Assembly (NCBI GenBank): GCA_946536225.1
Contig: CAMNEE010000003.1
Span: 62,001-126,000 of the forward strand
Direction: 5' to 3'
DNA length: 64,000 nucleotides
Origin: UBA6985 sp946536225
Lineage (GTDB): Bacteria; Bacillota_I; Bacilli_A; RF39; UBA660
The stretch's first letter is position 1; each line of letters begins with the position of its first letter. The notes below the pieces were generated by a model. It did not search any database, had not been told where the DNA came from, and saw nothing but the letters and a program-made list of their open reading frames with translations. Below are positions 16,741 to 26,536 of this stretch, piece by piece. The position numbers and the translations under genes were made by a program.

Positions 16741-19101
16741 TTAAATTAGTTCTTCTAATTGCAATTGAATTCTCGATACATTCTCAATTATAGCGTCATC
16801 TTGAGTTTGAATAATAACATTATTATCAAATACTCCAGTTTTAAATATTTCCCTTAAAACTGCCAACATAACATCAACAACTATACTATTACCAGCTTGT
16901 TTATACATTTGTGCACGTGATACAACAATTTTAAAATCGTCAGAATATCCCATAAGTCGTAAAGCTTCTCTTTCAGTAAGCATTCTTAACTTATCAACTC
17001 CACCTTTATCTGTCATGTAATTATCTACGCCTGCTCTATGTCTATTACCCATAGTTGATAAAACAGTTCTAGCAATATCCAAATCATATTTAATTTGTGT
17101 CTTAAAAGTTTTAGTTCCAGGAGTCAATACATATTTTCTAACTAAATCAGATAAAACATATTTATCATCAATTCTTGATGGATCAAAGTCGGATTGAATA
17201 ATTTCTAAATCACCATTTTCATTATATTTAAAATTTCCACATTCACAATTTGTTTCAAGAAATTGTTTCATACTATATTTTAATTCAACAGGTTCAGGAT
17301 ATTGAAACTCTTTATCTATATTTAAATCATTTCTAATTCCAACAACAAATACACGTCTTCTATTTTGTGGGATACCATAATCTGCAGCATTTAATATTTG
17401 AGGCTCAGTAATATTATAATTTAATGATTTAAAAATTCCTTTAATAATCTCCCAAGTATTACCATGATCATGAGTAGTTAATCCTCTAACATTTTCATAT
17501 ATAAATACTTTAGGATTTACTTCTTTTACAATTCTTGCATATTCATAAAACAAAGTACCTCTTGCGTCTTCTAAACCACGTTTAAAACCAACAGCTGAGA
17601 ATGATTGACATGGACTACCACCTACTAATAAATCAACTTGATCTCTATAATCAGTTCCATCAAGAAGGTTAATATCTAAATGAAAATCATCCTCAGATAT
17701 TTTGTCTCCATAATTTGCAAGATAACTTTGCTTAACATAGTTTTTCTTCTTGCTTTTAGACAAGTATAAATCATCAACATATTTCTTTTTATCAATTTTA
17801 GAAGACATAGATTGAATTTTTTTAAACTCCTCTTCATGATCATATTCAATATCTACATCACCATTATCACAAGCAAAAACAATTTCATATGGTGTTTTAT
17901 TTCTAATTAGTGCTTGTTCTATTGATCCTATTCCACTAAATAATGTAGCAAGCTTTAATTTTGGCTTTACTAAATTTTCAAGTTGAGCATGTTCTAAAAA
18001 CACTCCTGTATCTATTAAATTAGGTATTATTTGTTCAAAAATATTAACAACAATACTATTGCCAGCTTGTCTATATTTATCTTTATCATTCATTTCTTTC
18101 GGAAATACAAATTTATCAGAGAATCCCATTAATCTTGTACATTCTATAGGTGTAAGTTTTCTACATGCTCCTTTAACTCCATTATATGTAGAAACATATG
18201 CATGTTCCATAATCTTTTTATTATCTTTTATCTTATCATACGGAACAAATACGAATTCACCATTCCAGTTAAATTGTTGGTTAGCTTTTTGACATTGCAT
18301 AATATTAGAATTTATTTGAGCACGATTTTTATATTTAGGATTTGTAACAAATTCAAATCCTTTTTTACCTAAATAATATATAGGATCAACTTCTAAATCA
18401 TCAAATAAATAATCTTTAACACATGTAGTAAGTTCCACTTCTTCAGGAAACTTGAAAGGAAGCGTATTTAAATCTTTTCTTATACCTATTACAAATAATC
18501 TTGGTCTATTTTGTGGAATTCCAAAATTTTTAGCGTTTAAAATAGGATTACTTCTTATATATATTTTATAATTTAGTTCTTTAAATGTATTTTGTACTGT
18601 TTCCCATGTTCTTCCGCCATCATGATTTAACATTCCTCTTACATTTTCAAATATAAACGCTTTAGGTTGAGATTCTTTTATTATTCTTGCATATTCATAG
18701 AATAATGTACCTCTTGTATCTTTAAAGCCACCTCTTTTGCCTATAATAGAAAATGATTGGCATGGACTTCCACCTACTAGTAAATCTACTTCTCCTTTGT
18801 AGGAAGTTCCATCTAAAAATCTTATATCTTGGTAAAAATCATTATCATCAATAGTATAATTTTCTTTATAAGTTTGATACATACAATTTGGTTTCTTTAA
18901 AGAACTATATAGTTTATTAATATAATCATTTTTTTCTTCCAAAGACATGTTTTCAGTATTTTTAATTATTTCCTCTTTTGTATATGGTAATTCTCTTTCT
19001 CCATTATCACACGCAAAAACTATCTTATAATCTATGTTTTGTTTTAAGAGCGCTTGTTCTATAGCTCCGATCCCACTAAATAATGTTGCAAGTTTAATCA
19101 T
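16741..19101 (-). CDS. Fused double DNA cytosine-5 methyltransferase
   Basis: 786-residue protein made of two complete C5-methyltransferase modules in tandem. Each begins with KLATLFSGIG(A/S)IEQAL (SAM motif I, residues about 3 and 384). Each has GGSPCQSFS with the catalytic Cys (about 114 and 500), an ENVRG motif, a QNR-x-R motif and a terminal RQAGNSIVV or KQAGNSIVV. The target-recognition regions differ, the second being longer (GNFKYNENGDLEI...). A fused pair fits modification of both strands of an asymmetric site, by analogy with type IIS systems that carry two methylases; that is inference. It follows a terminator and a plausible TATAAT (about 19158), so it can be expressed apart from the restriction genes. 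Confidence 0.9.
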   Translation of the reverse strand: MIKLATLFSGIGAIEQALLKQNIDYKIVFACDNGERELPYTKEEIIKNTENMSLEEKNDYINKLYSSLKKPNCMYQTYKENYTIDDNDFYQDIRFLDGTSYKGEVDLLVGGSPCQSFSIIGKRGGFKDTRGTLFYEYARIIKESQPKAFIFENVRGMLNHDGGRTWETVQNTFKELNYKIYIRSNPILNAKNFGIPQNRPRLFVIGIRKDLNTLPFKFPEEVELTTCVKDYLFDDLEVDPIYYLGKKGFEFVTNPKYKNRAQINSNIMQCQKANQQFNWNGEFVFVPYDKIKDNKKIMEHAYVSTYNGVKGACRKLTPIECTRLMGFSDKFVFPKEMNDKDKYRQAGNSIVVNIFEQIIPNLIDTGVFLEHAQLENLVKPKLKLATLFSGIGSIEQALIRNKTPYEIVFACDNGDVDIEYDHEEEFKKIQSMSSKIDKKKYVDDLYLSKSKKKNYVKQSYLANYGDKISEDDFHLDINLLDGTDYRDQVDLLVGGSPCQSFSAVGFKRGLEDARGTLFYEYARIVKEVNPKVFIYENVRGLTTHDHGNTWEIIKGIFKSLNYNITEPQILNAADYGIPQNRRRVFVVGIRNDLNIDKEFQYPEPVELKYSMKQFLETNCECGNFKYNENGDLEIIQSDFDPSRIDDKYVLSDLVRKYVLTPGTKTFKTQIKYDLDIARTVLSTMGNRHRAGVDNYMTDKGGVDKLRMLTEREALRLMGYSDDFKIVVSRAQMYKQAGNSIVVDVMLAVLREIFKTGVFDNNVIIQTQDDAIIENVSRIQLQLEELI

Positions 19102-19229
19102 AATATTTGTCTCTCCCTATCTTATTGGTATTCTTATATCTTTTAAGTTTATATATACATTATATCAGAAAAAATCTACATTTTGTTTATTTTTGTTCTG
19201 TTTTTGTCAATAAAATATCAGAAACTAAA

Positions 19230-19252
19230 AAAAGAGATTATTTAATCTCTTT
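19230..19252 (-). terminator. Terminator separating restriction genes from the methyltransferase
   Basis: Stem AAAGAGATTA/TAATCTCTTT with TTTTTTT on the minus strand, directly after the PD-(D/E)XK gene. The 150-base spacer that follows carries a TATAAT-like -10 for the methyltransferase. Confidence 0.8.
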
Positions 19253-20173
19253 TTATAAATCATTTAATTCAACATTTTCAAATGCTAAGTTAGATAAATC
19301 AATAGTATATTTTAATGAATAAATTCCTTTAGGCAATTGTCCATCTACAAACGAAGAATCAACTATTTTTGGGAATTCATTATCTATTTTATATATTCTC
19401 ACTTCATCAATTTTAAAACATTTATTTAAAGTTTGAGAATTGTAATAAGATGTCTTTTCTCTTAATTCATCAATGTTATAACCTAGATCATTTAGATCTT
19501 TTATAATCGACATTAATGATACTCCAGCAACTGATTCTTCAAGTCTAACGAAATACAAAAACAATGGATTTCCATTTAAACTAGCTAATTGATTCTTGCT
19601 ATGAATTTCAACTAAACTTTCATATCTCATTGTAGTAGTTTTTACTTCATAATTACAATCATTCGTTTCTATATCATGGCTTCCTTGTGAAGTTAAAGAA
19701 GCATTTTTTCCACTTTTTAATAAGTGTTTTAATGATATTAATTCACCAAGTAAAGGATATACTCTATCTTCACTTGATTTATTTCCAAATATATTTTTCC
19801 ACTTATCTACCCAATCCTGAGGATTGTTTAATATTTGTTTTCTATTATAGCCATTATTACCAGCTTCAATAAATTTAGTACATATAAATATGAATTCATC
19901 TGTATCATTTATCTTATCGCTTAATAATTCGATTAGATATTTTTTATTGTTTCCTTCAATGGTTCTCTCTTCAACTTTAATAACTATATTTTCAAAATAA
20001 TAAACAAAATTTTTAAATTTTTCATCAATAACAATTCCAACGCCCTTATATGAATCATTTTGCACATAATATGCATCATAGTTTTCTTCAGTAAGAAGTA
20101 ATTTATACGAAATATTTTTTTCTTTATTAATTGTCATTATATTTCTTAATTCATCGTTTAAATCTAATTTCAT
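19253..20173 (-). CDS. PD-(D/E)XK motif protein (DUF4420-like)
   Basis: 306-residue predicted nuclease of the DUF4420 type. The nuclease core is visible: LLGELISL (142-149), SHDIET with Asp167, YEVKTT with Glu176 and Lys178, then VEIHSKNQL about fifteen residues later. The core is strongly conserved, including D-E-x-K, so it should be catalytic. It lies six bases after the DUF6339 gene and ends the restriction operon. Proteins of this type are repeatedly found beside Z1-domain ATPases, GHKL ATPases and C5 methyltransferases in the restriction systems described by Iyer, Abhiman and Aravind. It is the best candidate for the DNA-cutting subunit. Confidence 0.85.
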   Translation of the reverse strand: MKLDLNDELRNIMTINKEKNISYKLLLTEENYDAYYVQNDSYKGVGIVIDEKFKNFVYYFENIVIKVEERTIEGNNKKYLIELLSDKINDTDEFIFICTKFIEAGNNGYNRKQILNNPQDWVDKWKNIFGNKSSEDRVYPLLGELISLKHLLKSGKNASLTSQGSHDIETNDCNYEVKTTTMRYESLVEIHSKNQLASLNGNPLFLYFVRLEESVAGVSLMSIIKDLNDLGYNIDELREKTSYYNSQTLNKCFKIDEVRIYKIDNEFPKIVDSSFVDGQLPKGIYSLKYTIDLSNLAFENVELNDL

Positions 20174-20178
20174 AATTC

Positions 20179-20883
20179 TTAAAAACCTCCTTTTACCGAA
20201 TTAACTAAGCCTTCAACATATTTACTTATTCCTCCATCAAGTAAGTATGGATTAACAACATTTATTTTTGCACTATTTATAACCATCATTTTTCTAAATT
20301 CGTCAGTACTAAATGAATTAGATGTCTTTTGTTTCATAATTTCTCTATAAACATCTAATCTATATCCATTTCTACCACAACGTTCAACAAGAGCAACAAT
20401 TGTATCTGTAGAATTACATGGGTTCAATAGCATTTCACATGTATAATCTAAATCAAAATTAAAAGATAAATAATAATACCACCATAATGTTTTTATATAT
20501 AATCTATTTGATTGAGCATATAATCTTGGTGTAACATTATCCTTCCATCTATAATAAATTAATTCAGGTATTATCTTTACTTGAATGTATCTCCACATAT
20601 CATCATTTGATGCTTCTCTATCTCCTATAAAATATTTTCCGTTTGTAAATATTTTATATATTTCCTTGCCAAAGTAGCAATCAAATTTATATTTAACATT
20701 ACTATTAAATAGCTCTTCATTTGTAATATTTAGTATATTCAAAGCCTTATTGAATGCTTGTGAAATCAACAATTTTAATTCTAGATATTCAGTATCATTA
20801 ATAGGTGATGGCATACCACCCTCACTAATTAATGGCTCACATATAGATTGAGCTTCATTTTTTGATAATTCTTTCCAATTCAT
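20179..20883 (-). CDS. DUF6339-like protein of the restriction operon
   Basis: 234 residues from ATG at 20883, with AGGTG six bases upstream; a GTG nine bases earlier is less likely because it is the ribosome site itself. No enzyme motif is visible. The centre is aromatic and basic (DDMWRYIQVKIIPELIYYRW at about 96-115, then RLYIKTLWWYYYLSF), a pattern I associate with DUF6339. This domain is known almost only from Z1/GHKL/PD-(D/E)XK operons. It lies nine bases after the 20893 gene and six before the nuclease, so it is translated with them. It may be a structural or DNA-binding subunit. Confidence 0.65.
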   Translation of the reverse strand: MNWKELSKNEAQSICEPLISEGGMPSPINDTEYLELKLLISQAFNKALNILNITNEELFNSNVKYKFDCYFGKEIYKIFTNGKYFIGDREASNDDMWRYIQVKIIPELIYYRWKDNVTPRLYAQSNRLYIKTLWWYYYLSFNFDLDYTCEMLLNPCNSTDTIVALVERCGRNGYRLDVYREIMKQKTSNSFSTDEFRKMMVINSAKINVVNPYLLDGGISKYVEGLVNSVKGGF

Positions 20884-20892
20884 AAAAATCAC

Positions 20893-21819
20893 CTACTTTA
20901 TAATTTTATCCAAAACTAAACTTATTTTTTCAAATAACATTATTGGATTATCTATAATATACTTATCTATTCCAAAAGAAAGAATAATATAAGAAATAAA
21001 ACAACCTACAGTACCATCTTGATATAAATTATCAGCAAGCGTATCATAATCGGATGATGAATTAAGTAATATATTTACAAAAAAATTAGCTAAAATTTCT
21101 TTCCACAAATAATAATTTGAACTATCAATATCCTCGCTGCCTAAAAATTTATAATCTTTATGCGATCTATTAATCTTAATACAAACTGTTTGCATTGAAA
21201 AAATATCATCTAAAGTGTCATAATTCAAACTCATAGTCCATAAAGGTTTACTAGGGTCATCAATAATTTTGATTGGAAAAATGGATCCACTACCTTCAAC
21301 ATCAATAGTAATACTGTGAATAACTCCTAAATTAGAGCCCTCTATAGAACAAAATAAAGAATTTGTATTTTCAACTTGCTTAACATAAACAAAAAATTCA
21401 ATCTCAATGTTTTGTCCTAACCTATTCTTTTCAATATTAAATCCAAAAGGTATATTTAAATAATCATCACCTAAATTAAATTCACACAATGATTTGGAAA
21501 AGTTAAACTTTGATGTCTTTGAAACAAAAGTCATTCCTATACCTAAAGTAGTTGTGTCTTCAGCAACTTTGTAAGTATCATATAATATATTTAAATTACT
21601 AATTGAGATTTTTCCGTCAAAATACATATTGTTATTTGATGGATTCCACTCGCCATTATCATCAATATAATATCCACACTCTGTATCAGGTACTTTTGTA
21701 ATAGGTATTTCTTTTTCAACACCATTATTAGAATAATAAATTTTAAAATCCGAAGTACAATTTAATTCTTGTACAGCAGCATCAGTAATTAAAGGATATA
21801 ACTCTAAGACTTTTGCCAT
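20893..21819 (-). CDS. Uncharacterised subunit of the Z1/GHKL restriction operon
   Basis: 308 residues, not recognised. The first 220 residues look beta-rich with many short strands and acidic turns (VEGSGSIFPIKIIDDPSKPLWTMSLNYDTLDDIFS), the style of a beta-sandwich binding domain. The last 70 are helical (YLWKEILANFFVNILL, then YIILSFG). No metal or nucleotide motif is visible. It starts two bases after the GHKL ATPase stop and ends nine before DUF6339. Its fixed place in the operon suggests a complex subunit, perhaps for recognition. Confidence 0.6.
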   Translation of the reverse strand: MAKVLELYPLITDAAVQELNCTSDFKIYYSNNGVEKEIPITKVPDTECGYYIDDNGEWNPSNNNMYFDGKISISNLNILYDTYKVAEDTTTLGIGMTFVSKTSKFNFSKSLCEFNLGDDYLNIPFGFNIEKNRLGQNIEIEFFVYVKQVENTNSLFCSIEGSNLGVIHSITIDVEGSGSIFPIKIIDDPSKPLWTMSLNYDTLDDIFSMQTVCIKINRSHKDYKFLGSEDIDSSNYYLWKEILANFFVNILLNSSSDYDTLADNLYQDGTVGCFISYIILSFGIDKYIIDNPIMLFEKISLVLDKIIK

Positions 21820-21821
21820 TA

Positions 21822-23888
21822 TTATTCACCCTTTCCTTCATTTATACTAATTGGAATAGTAGAATCCAAAACACTATAAATTACTTTTCCATGAATTAAT
21901 AATAACTTATCATCATTTAATGATATTTTATAACCATATGTATGGCCTAGATTAGATTTTAAAAATTCAAAGTTAATATATTTATCCATATCATTACTAC
22001 TATATTCCTTATTTAGTTGAAAAACATTTTCATCAGTTGTCATAACATTGTCTATTACAATTTTCTTTATTTCAAAAGGCACTTTACCAACTTTTTCCCA
22101 TTCATTTATACTAAGATCTTTTGATTCAGTTCTAACCTTAAATTCTATCTCTATATTTTTTATATTCTTATTAAATGTAATTGTAAAATTTTTAGATATA
22201 CAACCATTTTCAATTCTAACAGGAGCAAACTCAATTTTTGCTTTTTTAGTTTTGCCCTTTTTAGGTTCTTGTTGTTTATTTGGAAGAATTTCTTTTTTAG
22301 GTTTATGACCAAATCCAGTTTTTGGTAAAAATAAATCAGCTAATTTTCTATTTAAAGAAGAACCAACAAATTCAGTTACATCAGACTCAACAGGACTCGA
22401 CATTGAATCAAAAACATTCTTTATTCTTCTATGAATCAAATTAACAAGTTTTACTTTAGAACAATCAACTTTCTTACCTGTATTATAATCAGTATATTCA
22501 GTTATATCTTTCCAATTATTATGCTCAGCACTTTCAGAAGCTCTCAAATAATCATCTATTGTATAATTAATACCATTTTCAACATATGCTATCTCATTTA
22601 ATGAATTAGGAATAAATAAACATATCAAATATTTATTTGGATCTGGTGAACTAATAGGTCCAGCCCAATCACCATCGATATCATATTTTAAGATCATACC
22701 TGGTTTTCTACAAAAACAAACAATTACTCTTTTATTAGAACCATCGTCTTCTTCATTAGTAGCACATTCATATGGAGAAGGTTCATTATTTGGAACAGTC
22801 ATTAATAATTGTTCTTCATCTAATAATGTATAATATAAAGTTCCAGCCACTTGAGATTTAAAAGGAGGATTTTGTTTATATCTAATTATTTCTTCCTTAA
22901 TATCATACTTAGAATCAAATGATGAACTTTGTGATTTATTATACATGTCTTGAACAACTTTAAATAAAGGTCTAATATTTTGTTTTTCTATTTTTACACC
23001 ATTAATATAAGCGTCGATTCCTTTATTTTTTGGAGTAGTATTATTACATTTAGTTGGATACCACTTTTGAAATGCCATTTTAATATAATCTTCTAAAGAA
23101 TATGCCCAACTTCTCAATGTATTAGCATTATAATCACCCGATGATGTTTGATTTAATAATTTAATATCATCTATAAAAGGAATAATAACTGCAGTACCTG
23201 TTTCATCATTTTCATATGGTTTTAAATTAAAGCAATTTAACACTTCCATGATTTCTTCATGATTAGAAATTGGAATAATATCATTATTACTGCGAACTCC
23301 CCACCATGCTATACCAGTATTTTTTCCTTCTTGAACTCTATAAAGAAGTCCATCTGTATTATTTTCGTTTTCGACTAAACATGCCATTAATCTTTCTTCA
23401 TATGCTGATTGATTCTTTATTCTAGAATAGTAAATAACAATACCTAGTCCCATTTTATAAAATGTTGTCTTACCATAGCCCCACGAGCCACCTGATCCAG
23501 CTTCTTTTTGGGATTTTCCAAAATTTCTAACTAAATTTAAAAATTTTCCCCAATTTTGATTCAATATATCTTCTACATTTAACGGACCGGTTAATCCCGT
23601 AGCATTATAGTCTCTTACAGATATAAATTTTTTTTGATTAAAAAAAGTACTTTTAATCTTTAATTCATTACTAATACCCTCAAATAAATTAGATAATTTA
23701 TCAGAGTCAAAAGTTCCAGTATTAAATTCTTCTCTTAATGTATTTTTTTCAGGTAATAAAGCATCATATGAATTTTGAATAGATTCTCTAACAAATAAGT
23801 CTAACATTGGTTCTATAGGAGACATTCCTTTTAATATACTATTACCACTATTAGACATTACCCTCATTTCAAGATCTAATCTTTCCAT
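21822..23888 (-). CDS. MORC/MutL-like GHKL ATPase
   Basis: 688-residue ATPase with an N-terminal GHKL (Hsp90/MutL/MORC-like) fold. The N box RESIQNSYDA is at about 34-43, binding Mg-ATP through Asn and Glu. The G1 box VRDYNATGL is at 91-99, and the glycine-rich lid GSGGSWGYGKTTF is at 131-143. A middle domain follows, then a Lys-rich linker (KPKKEILPNKQQEPKKGKTKKAK, about 526-550) and a C-terminal beta domain. In known GHKL proteins ATP binding closes a dimer clamp. Its stop codon adjoins the next gene by two bases, and its start overlaps the Z1 stop by one base. It fits the prokaryotic MORC-type restriction operons. Confidence 0.85.
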   Translation of the reverse strand: MERLDLEMRVMSNSGNSILKGMSPIEPMLDLFVRESIQNSYDALLPEKNTLREEFNTGTFDSDKLSNLFEGISNELKIKSTFFNQKKFISVRDYNATGLTGPLNVEDILNQNWGKFLNLVRNFGKSQKEAGSGGSWGYGKTTFYKMGLGIVIYYSRIKNQSAYEERLMACLVENENNTDGLLYRVQEGKNTGIAWWGVRSNNDIIPISNHEEIMEVLNCFNLKPYENDETGTAVIIPFIDDIKLLNQTSSGDYNANTLRSWAYSLEDYIKMAFQKWYPTKCNNTTPKNKGIDAYINGVKIEKQNIRPLFKVVQDMYNKSQSSSFDSKYDIKEEIIRYKQNPPFKSQVAGTLYYTLLDEEQLLMTVPNNEPSPYECATNEEDDGSNKRVIVCFCRKPGMILKYDIDGDWAGPISSPDPNKYLICLFIPNSLNEIAYVENGINYTIDDYLRASESAEHNNWKDITEYTDYNTGKKVDCSKVKLVNLIHRRIKNVFDSMSSPVESDVTEFVGSSLNRKLADLFLPKTGFGHKPKKEILPNKQQEPKKGKTKKAKIEFAPVRIENGCISKNFTITFNKNIKNIEIEFKVRTESKDLSINEWEKVGKVPFEIKKIVIDNVMTTDENVFQLNKEYSSNDMDKYINFEFLKSNLGHTYGYKISLNDDKLLLIHGKVIYSVLDSTIPISINEGKGE

Positions 23889-26518
23889 TATTCTGCCTCC
23901 TTTTTACTAAGATCCATATGAATGCTATAAGTATAATCTTTTTTCATTACACCAGGAATATACAAATATAATCCAATAATATCAACATTCATATTAATTG
24001 GTTCACGATATTTTGATAAAGGTTTTGGAACACCTTTTCCATCTATTTTGTAAATAATTAATTGTGGCACATTATATTTATCTCTAGATGCGATAATGTT
24101 TGTTTCATCACTATAATTAATATTATATTTTGATGGATCCATATCACCAACTATATCTCTAGTATTTCTAAGTATTTTAATATTAAAGTATTCTTTATCA
24201 TCATAGTTTCTTAATTTTGAACGAACAACTTTACCAACATTGCCATTAGAATCAACTTCACCAGTTCCTGCTAATATAATATTCCATTTTTTTAATATAT
24301 CTATATTACTATTTGAAATCCAATCACAAAAACTCTCAATATTATTAAAGAATGTGGATTGAGCACAAAATTTGAAAGTACGAAGATACTCATCAATCTT
24401 ATCAAAATCAACATTTTCTACTAGCAAATTACTATTAGAATTATAAGCACTTTTAAATCTAAAATTTTCAATAAATTTTTGAGTTAAATCAATATTATAT
24501 TTTTGAATATTCTCATCTTTATCAAATAATATTGTTTGTGGAGATGCGCCACTATAGTCCCAATCACATGCAACAGCTGATTGCATTTTACTTTTTGATG
24601 TTACTCTAGTTAAATATGTATTAAGAATTGCTGGTCCACATTCAGATGGAGAAATACCTATTTCATACTTACTTAAATCATTTCTTAATTCAATTTCTAC
24701 TTGAGTTAATTCATCATATTTTTCTTTTGTCTCAGTATCCATCCATACTCTCTCTAATAACTCATAGCCGATTCTATAACCAAACCATCTTCCCATTTGC
24801 ATCAAAGTATCTACTGTATCAGATTTTCTAGCAAAGTATGTTGTAGTTAAACCTTCTAATGTTAATCCTCTTGAAAGAGTATCTCCACCAGTTACAATAA
24901 AACCTAGTGAATAATCTATTCCGCTGTTCTTTTCTGGATATATTAGTCTTGGTTGATCTTCTTCATCTAAAAGTTTTGAAATAATTGAATTATCAATTAC
25001 TTGATTAATTCCTTTTGAATATTCAATATTATCGTTAAATGTTTTTGCGAATCTAAATTTATATGACATTATCTCATTTATATAAGGAACTAACAAATCA
25101 AAAGAAACATATGGTTCAACATCTCTACCATAGTTTGACATGACATCATAAAAATCTTGTTTTTCAAATCTACGAGTTTCATACTCATAAACTGATCTAC
25201 ATTTTTCAACAAATATTTTTCTATCAATGTTATTTAAGAAATTGCTTATACTATTAGATAGATTAAAATGATTATATGTCTTTCTATTATCATGAACTAA
25301 CATAGTAACAGGTTTGTTGCTTTTTTTGTATCTAAAAGTTGCTAAAGTGCAAACAAACCAACATAATGCATCCTCTAAACTTTTTGGAATTCTAGTTGTA
25401 TCCTCATTTTCAATCATAGTTAATAAATCTAAATCATCATCAGAAATGCTTCTTACAATATCCAACCCATCCGCCTTTTTACCACTCATATTAGAGGCGC
25501 CAAATATTTCTTGAGCTCCAATATATTTTGGCGATTTTGGTAACATATATATAAAGTCTTTTGGATAAATCGATTCAGCTTCATTTAGGAAATTTCCATA
25601 AGGAGTTGCAGTATATCCAATATAATTCATACCTCCAACTCTATCGGTATAATCATCAATTAATTCAGTTATTAGCTTATTAATTTTTGATCTTTCAACA
25701 TTAGTAACATCTTTTGTGTTTAATCCAGCTTGATCCGCTTCATCATCAATCACTAAAACTTTAGCATTTTTTAAACTAGCATCTCCAGAATTAAACAACC
25801 AATTTATTATATTTTGAAGTCTTTTTGAGTTTTTTAGACTTACAATAACTACTTTCTTATTCGAATTAATTAGATTATAAGCTTTAGGAGTAGTTTTAGT
25901 TACTTGATCAATAAATTCCCAATGAATATTACTATTTTTTGCGTATTCTATATCTTCCCTAAATCTATTTAAATTTTGTTTTCTTAAGTTTTCAATAATA
26001 CCAGAAAGGACAATAAAAACATTAAAACCATAATCAGCTGCCATTGTCATTATTGATTCTATACTATTAGTTTTACCAGATTGAACATATCCCATAACTA
26101 GACCTTTAATTGTTCCAGTTTCACTTGTATCAGGAGAAATAGTATTAATTATTTTATTTGCAGATTTTTCTAAACCTTCAATTTCTTCAAAAGTATAAAT
26201 TTTTTTATTAATTAAATGTTCTTTAAAAATTTGCCATGCAGAATTAATATTTTCTGGAACAGGACATTTCATTTTTAAATTTTTAGTTATAATATTTCCA
26301 TCATTAGTAATAGAACCGTCTTTAATTAATTTTACGTAATCAACAAAGCTAGTCCAAATTTTTTCATATTTTGAATCAAAATCATAATCTTCTTGCATCC
26401 TACTAAAGCTATATAATTTTTCTTCTTTTATATTAGTAGAAAGTAAATGATACAATTGTAATTTCATATCATCATATTCAATTTTATTAAACTCTTTATA
26501 TAAATCTAAATCATACAT
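23888..26518 (-). CDS. Z1-domain superfamily II ATPase
   Basis: 876-residue SF2-type ATPase with a Z1 domain. Walker A GYVQSGKT is at 143-150, a DDEAD Walker B at about 260, and YTATPYGNF resembles SF2 motif III. The Z1 signature follows in order: IVTGGDTLSRGLTLEGLTTTYF, then DTLMQMGRWFGYRIGY (about 550-595). Z1 proteins are thought to remodel or translocate on DNA in GHKL/REase operons; this is a family prediction. I use ATG at 26518 (GGAG eight bases upstream) rather than GTG at 26527. It is in an operon with the nuclease-like gene upstream and the GHKL ATPase downstream (one-base overlap). Confidence 0.92.
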   Translation of the reverse strand: MYDLDLYKEFNKIEYDDMKLQLYHLLSTNIKEEKLYSFSRMQEDYDFDSKYEKIWTSFVDYVKLIKDGSITNDGNIITKNLKMKCPVPENINSAWQIFKEHLINKKIYTFEEIEGLEKSANKIINTISPDTSETGTIKGLVMGYVQSGKTNSIESIMTMAADYGFNVFIVLSGIIENLRKQNLNRFREDIEYAKNSNIHWEFIDQVTKTTPKAYNLINSNKKVVIVSLKNSKRLQNIINWLFNSGDASLKNAKVLVIDDEADQAGLNTKDVTNVERSKINKLITELIDDYTDRVGGMNYIGYTATPYGNFLNEAESIYPKDFIYMLPKSPKYIGAQEIFGASNMSGKKADGLDIVRSISDDDLDLLTMIENEDTTRIPKSLEDALCWFVCTLATFRYKKSNKPVTMLVHDNRKTYNHFNLSNSISNFLNNIDRKIFVEKCRSVYEYETRRFEKQDFYDVMSNYGRDVEPYVSFDLLVPYINEIMSYKFRFAKTFNDNIEYSKGINQVIDNSIISKLLDEEDQPRLIYPEKNSGIDYSLGFIVTGGDTLSRGLTLEGLTTTYFARKSDTVDTLMQMGRWFGYRIGYELLERVWMDTETKEKYDELTQVEIELRNDLSKYEIGISPSECGPAILNTYLTRVTSKSKMQSAVACDWDYSGASPQTILFDKDENIQKYNIDLTQKFIENFRFKSAYNSNSNLLVENVDFDKIDEYLRTFKFCAQSTFFNNIESFCDWISNSNIDILKKWNIILAGTGEVDSNGNVGKVVRSKLRNYDDKEYFNIKILRNTRDIVGDMDPSKYNINYSDETNIIASRDKYNVPQLIIYKIDGKGVPKPLSKYREPINMNVDIIGLYLYIPGVMKKDYTYSIHMDLSKKEAE

Positions 26519-26536
26519 AAAAAACACTCCTAAATA

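Noticed and set aside
18059..18292. 77-codon plus-strand frame inside the methyltransferase
   Set aside because: Antisense to a strongly conserved C5-methyltransferase module.
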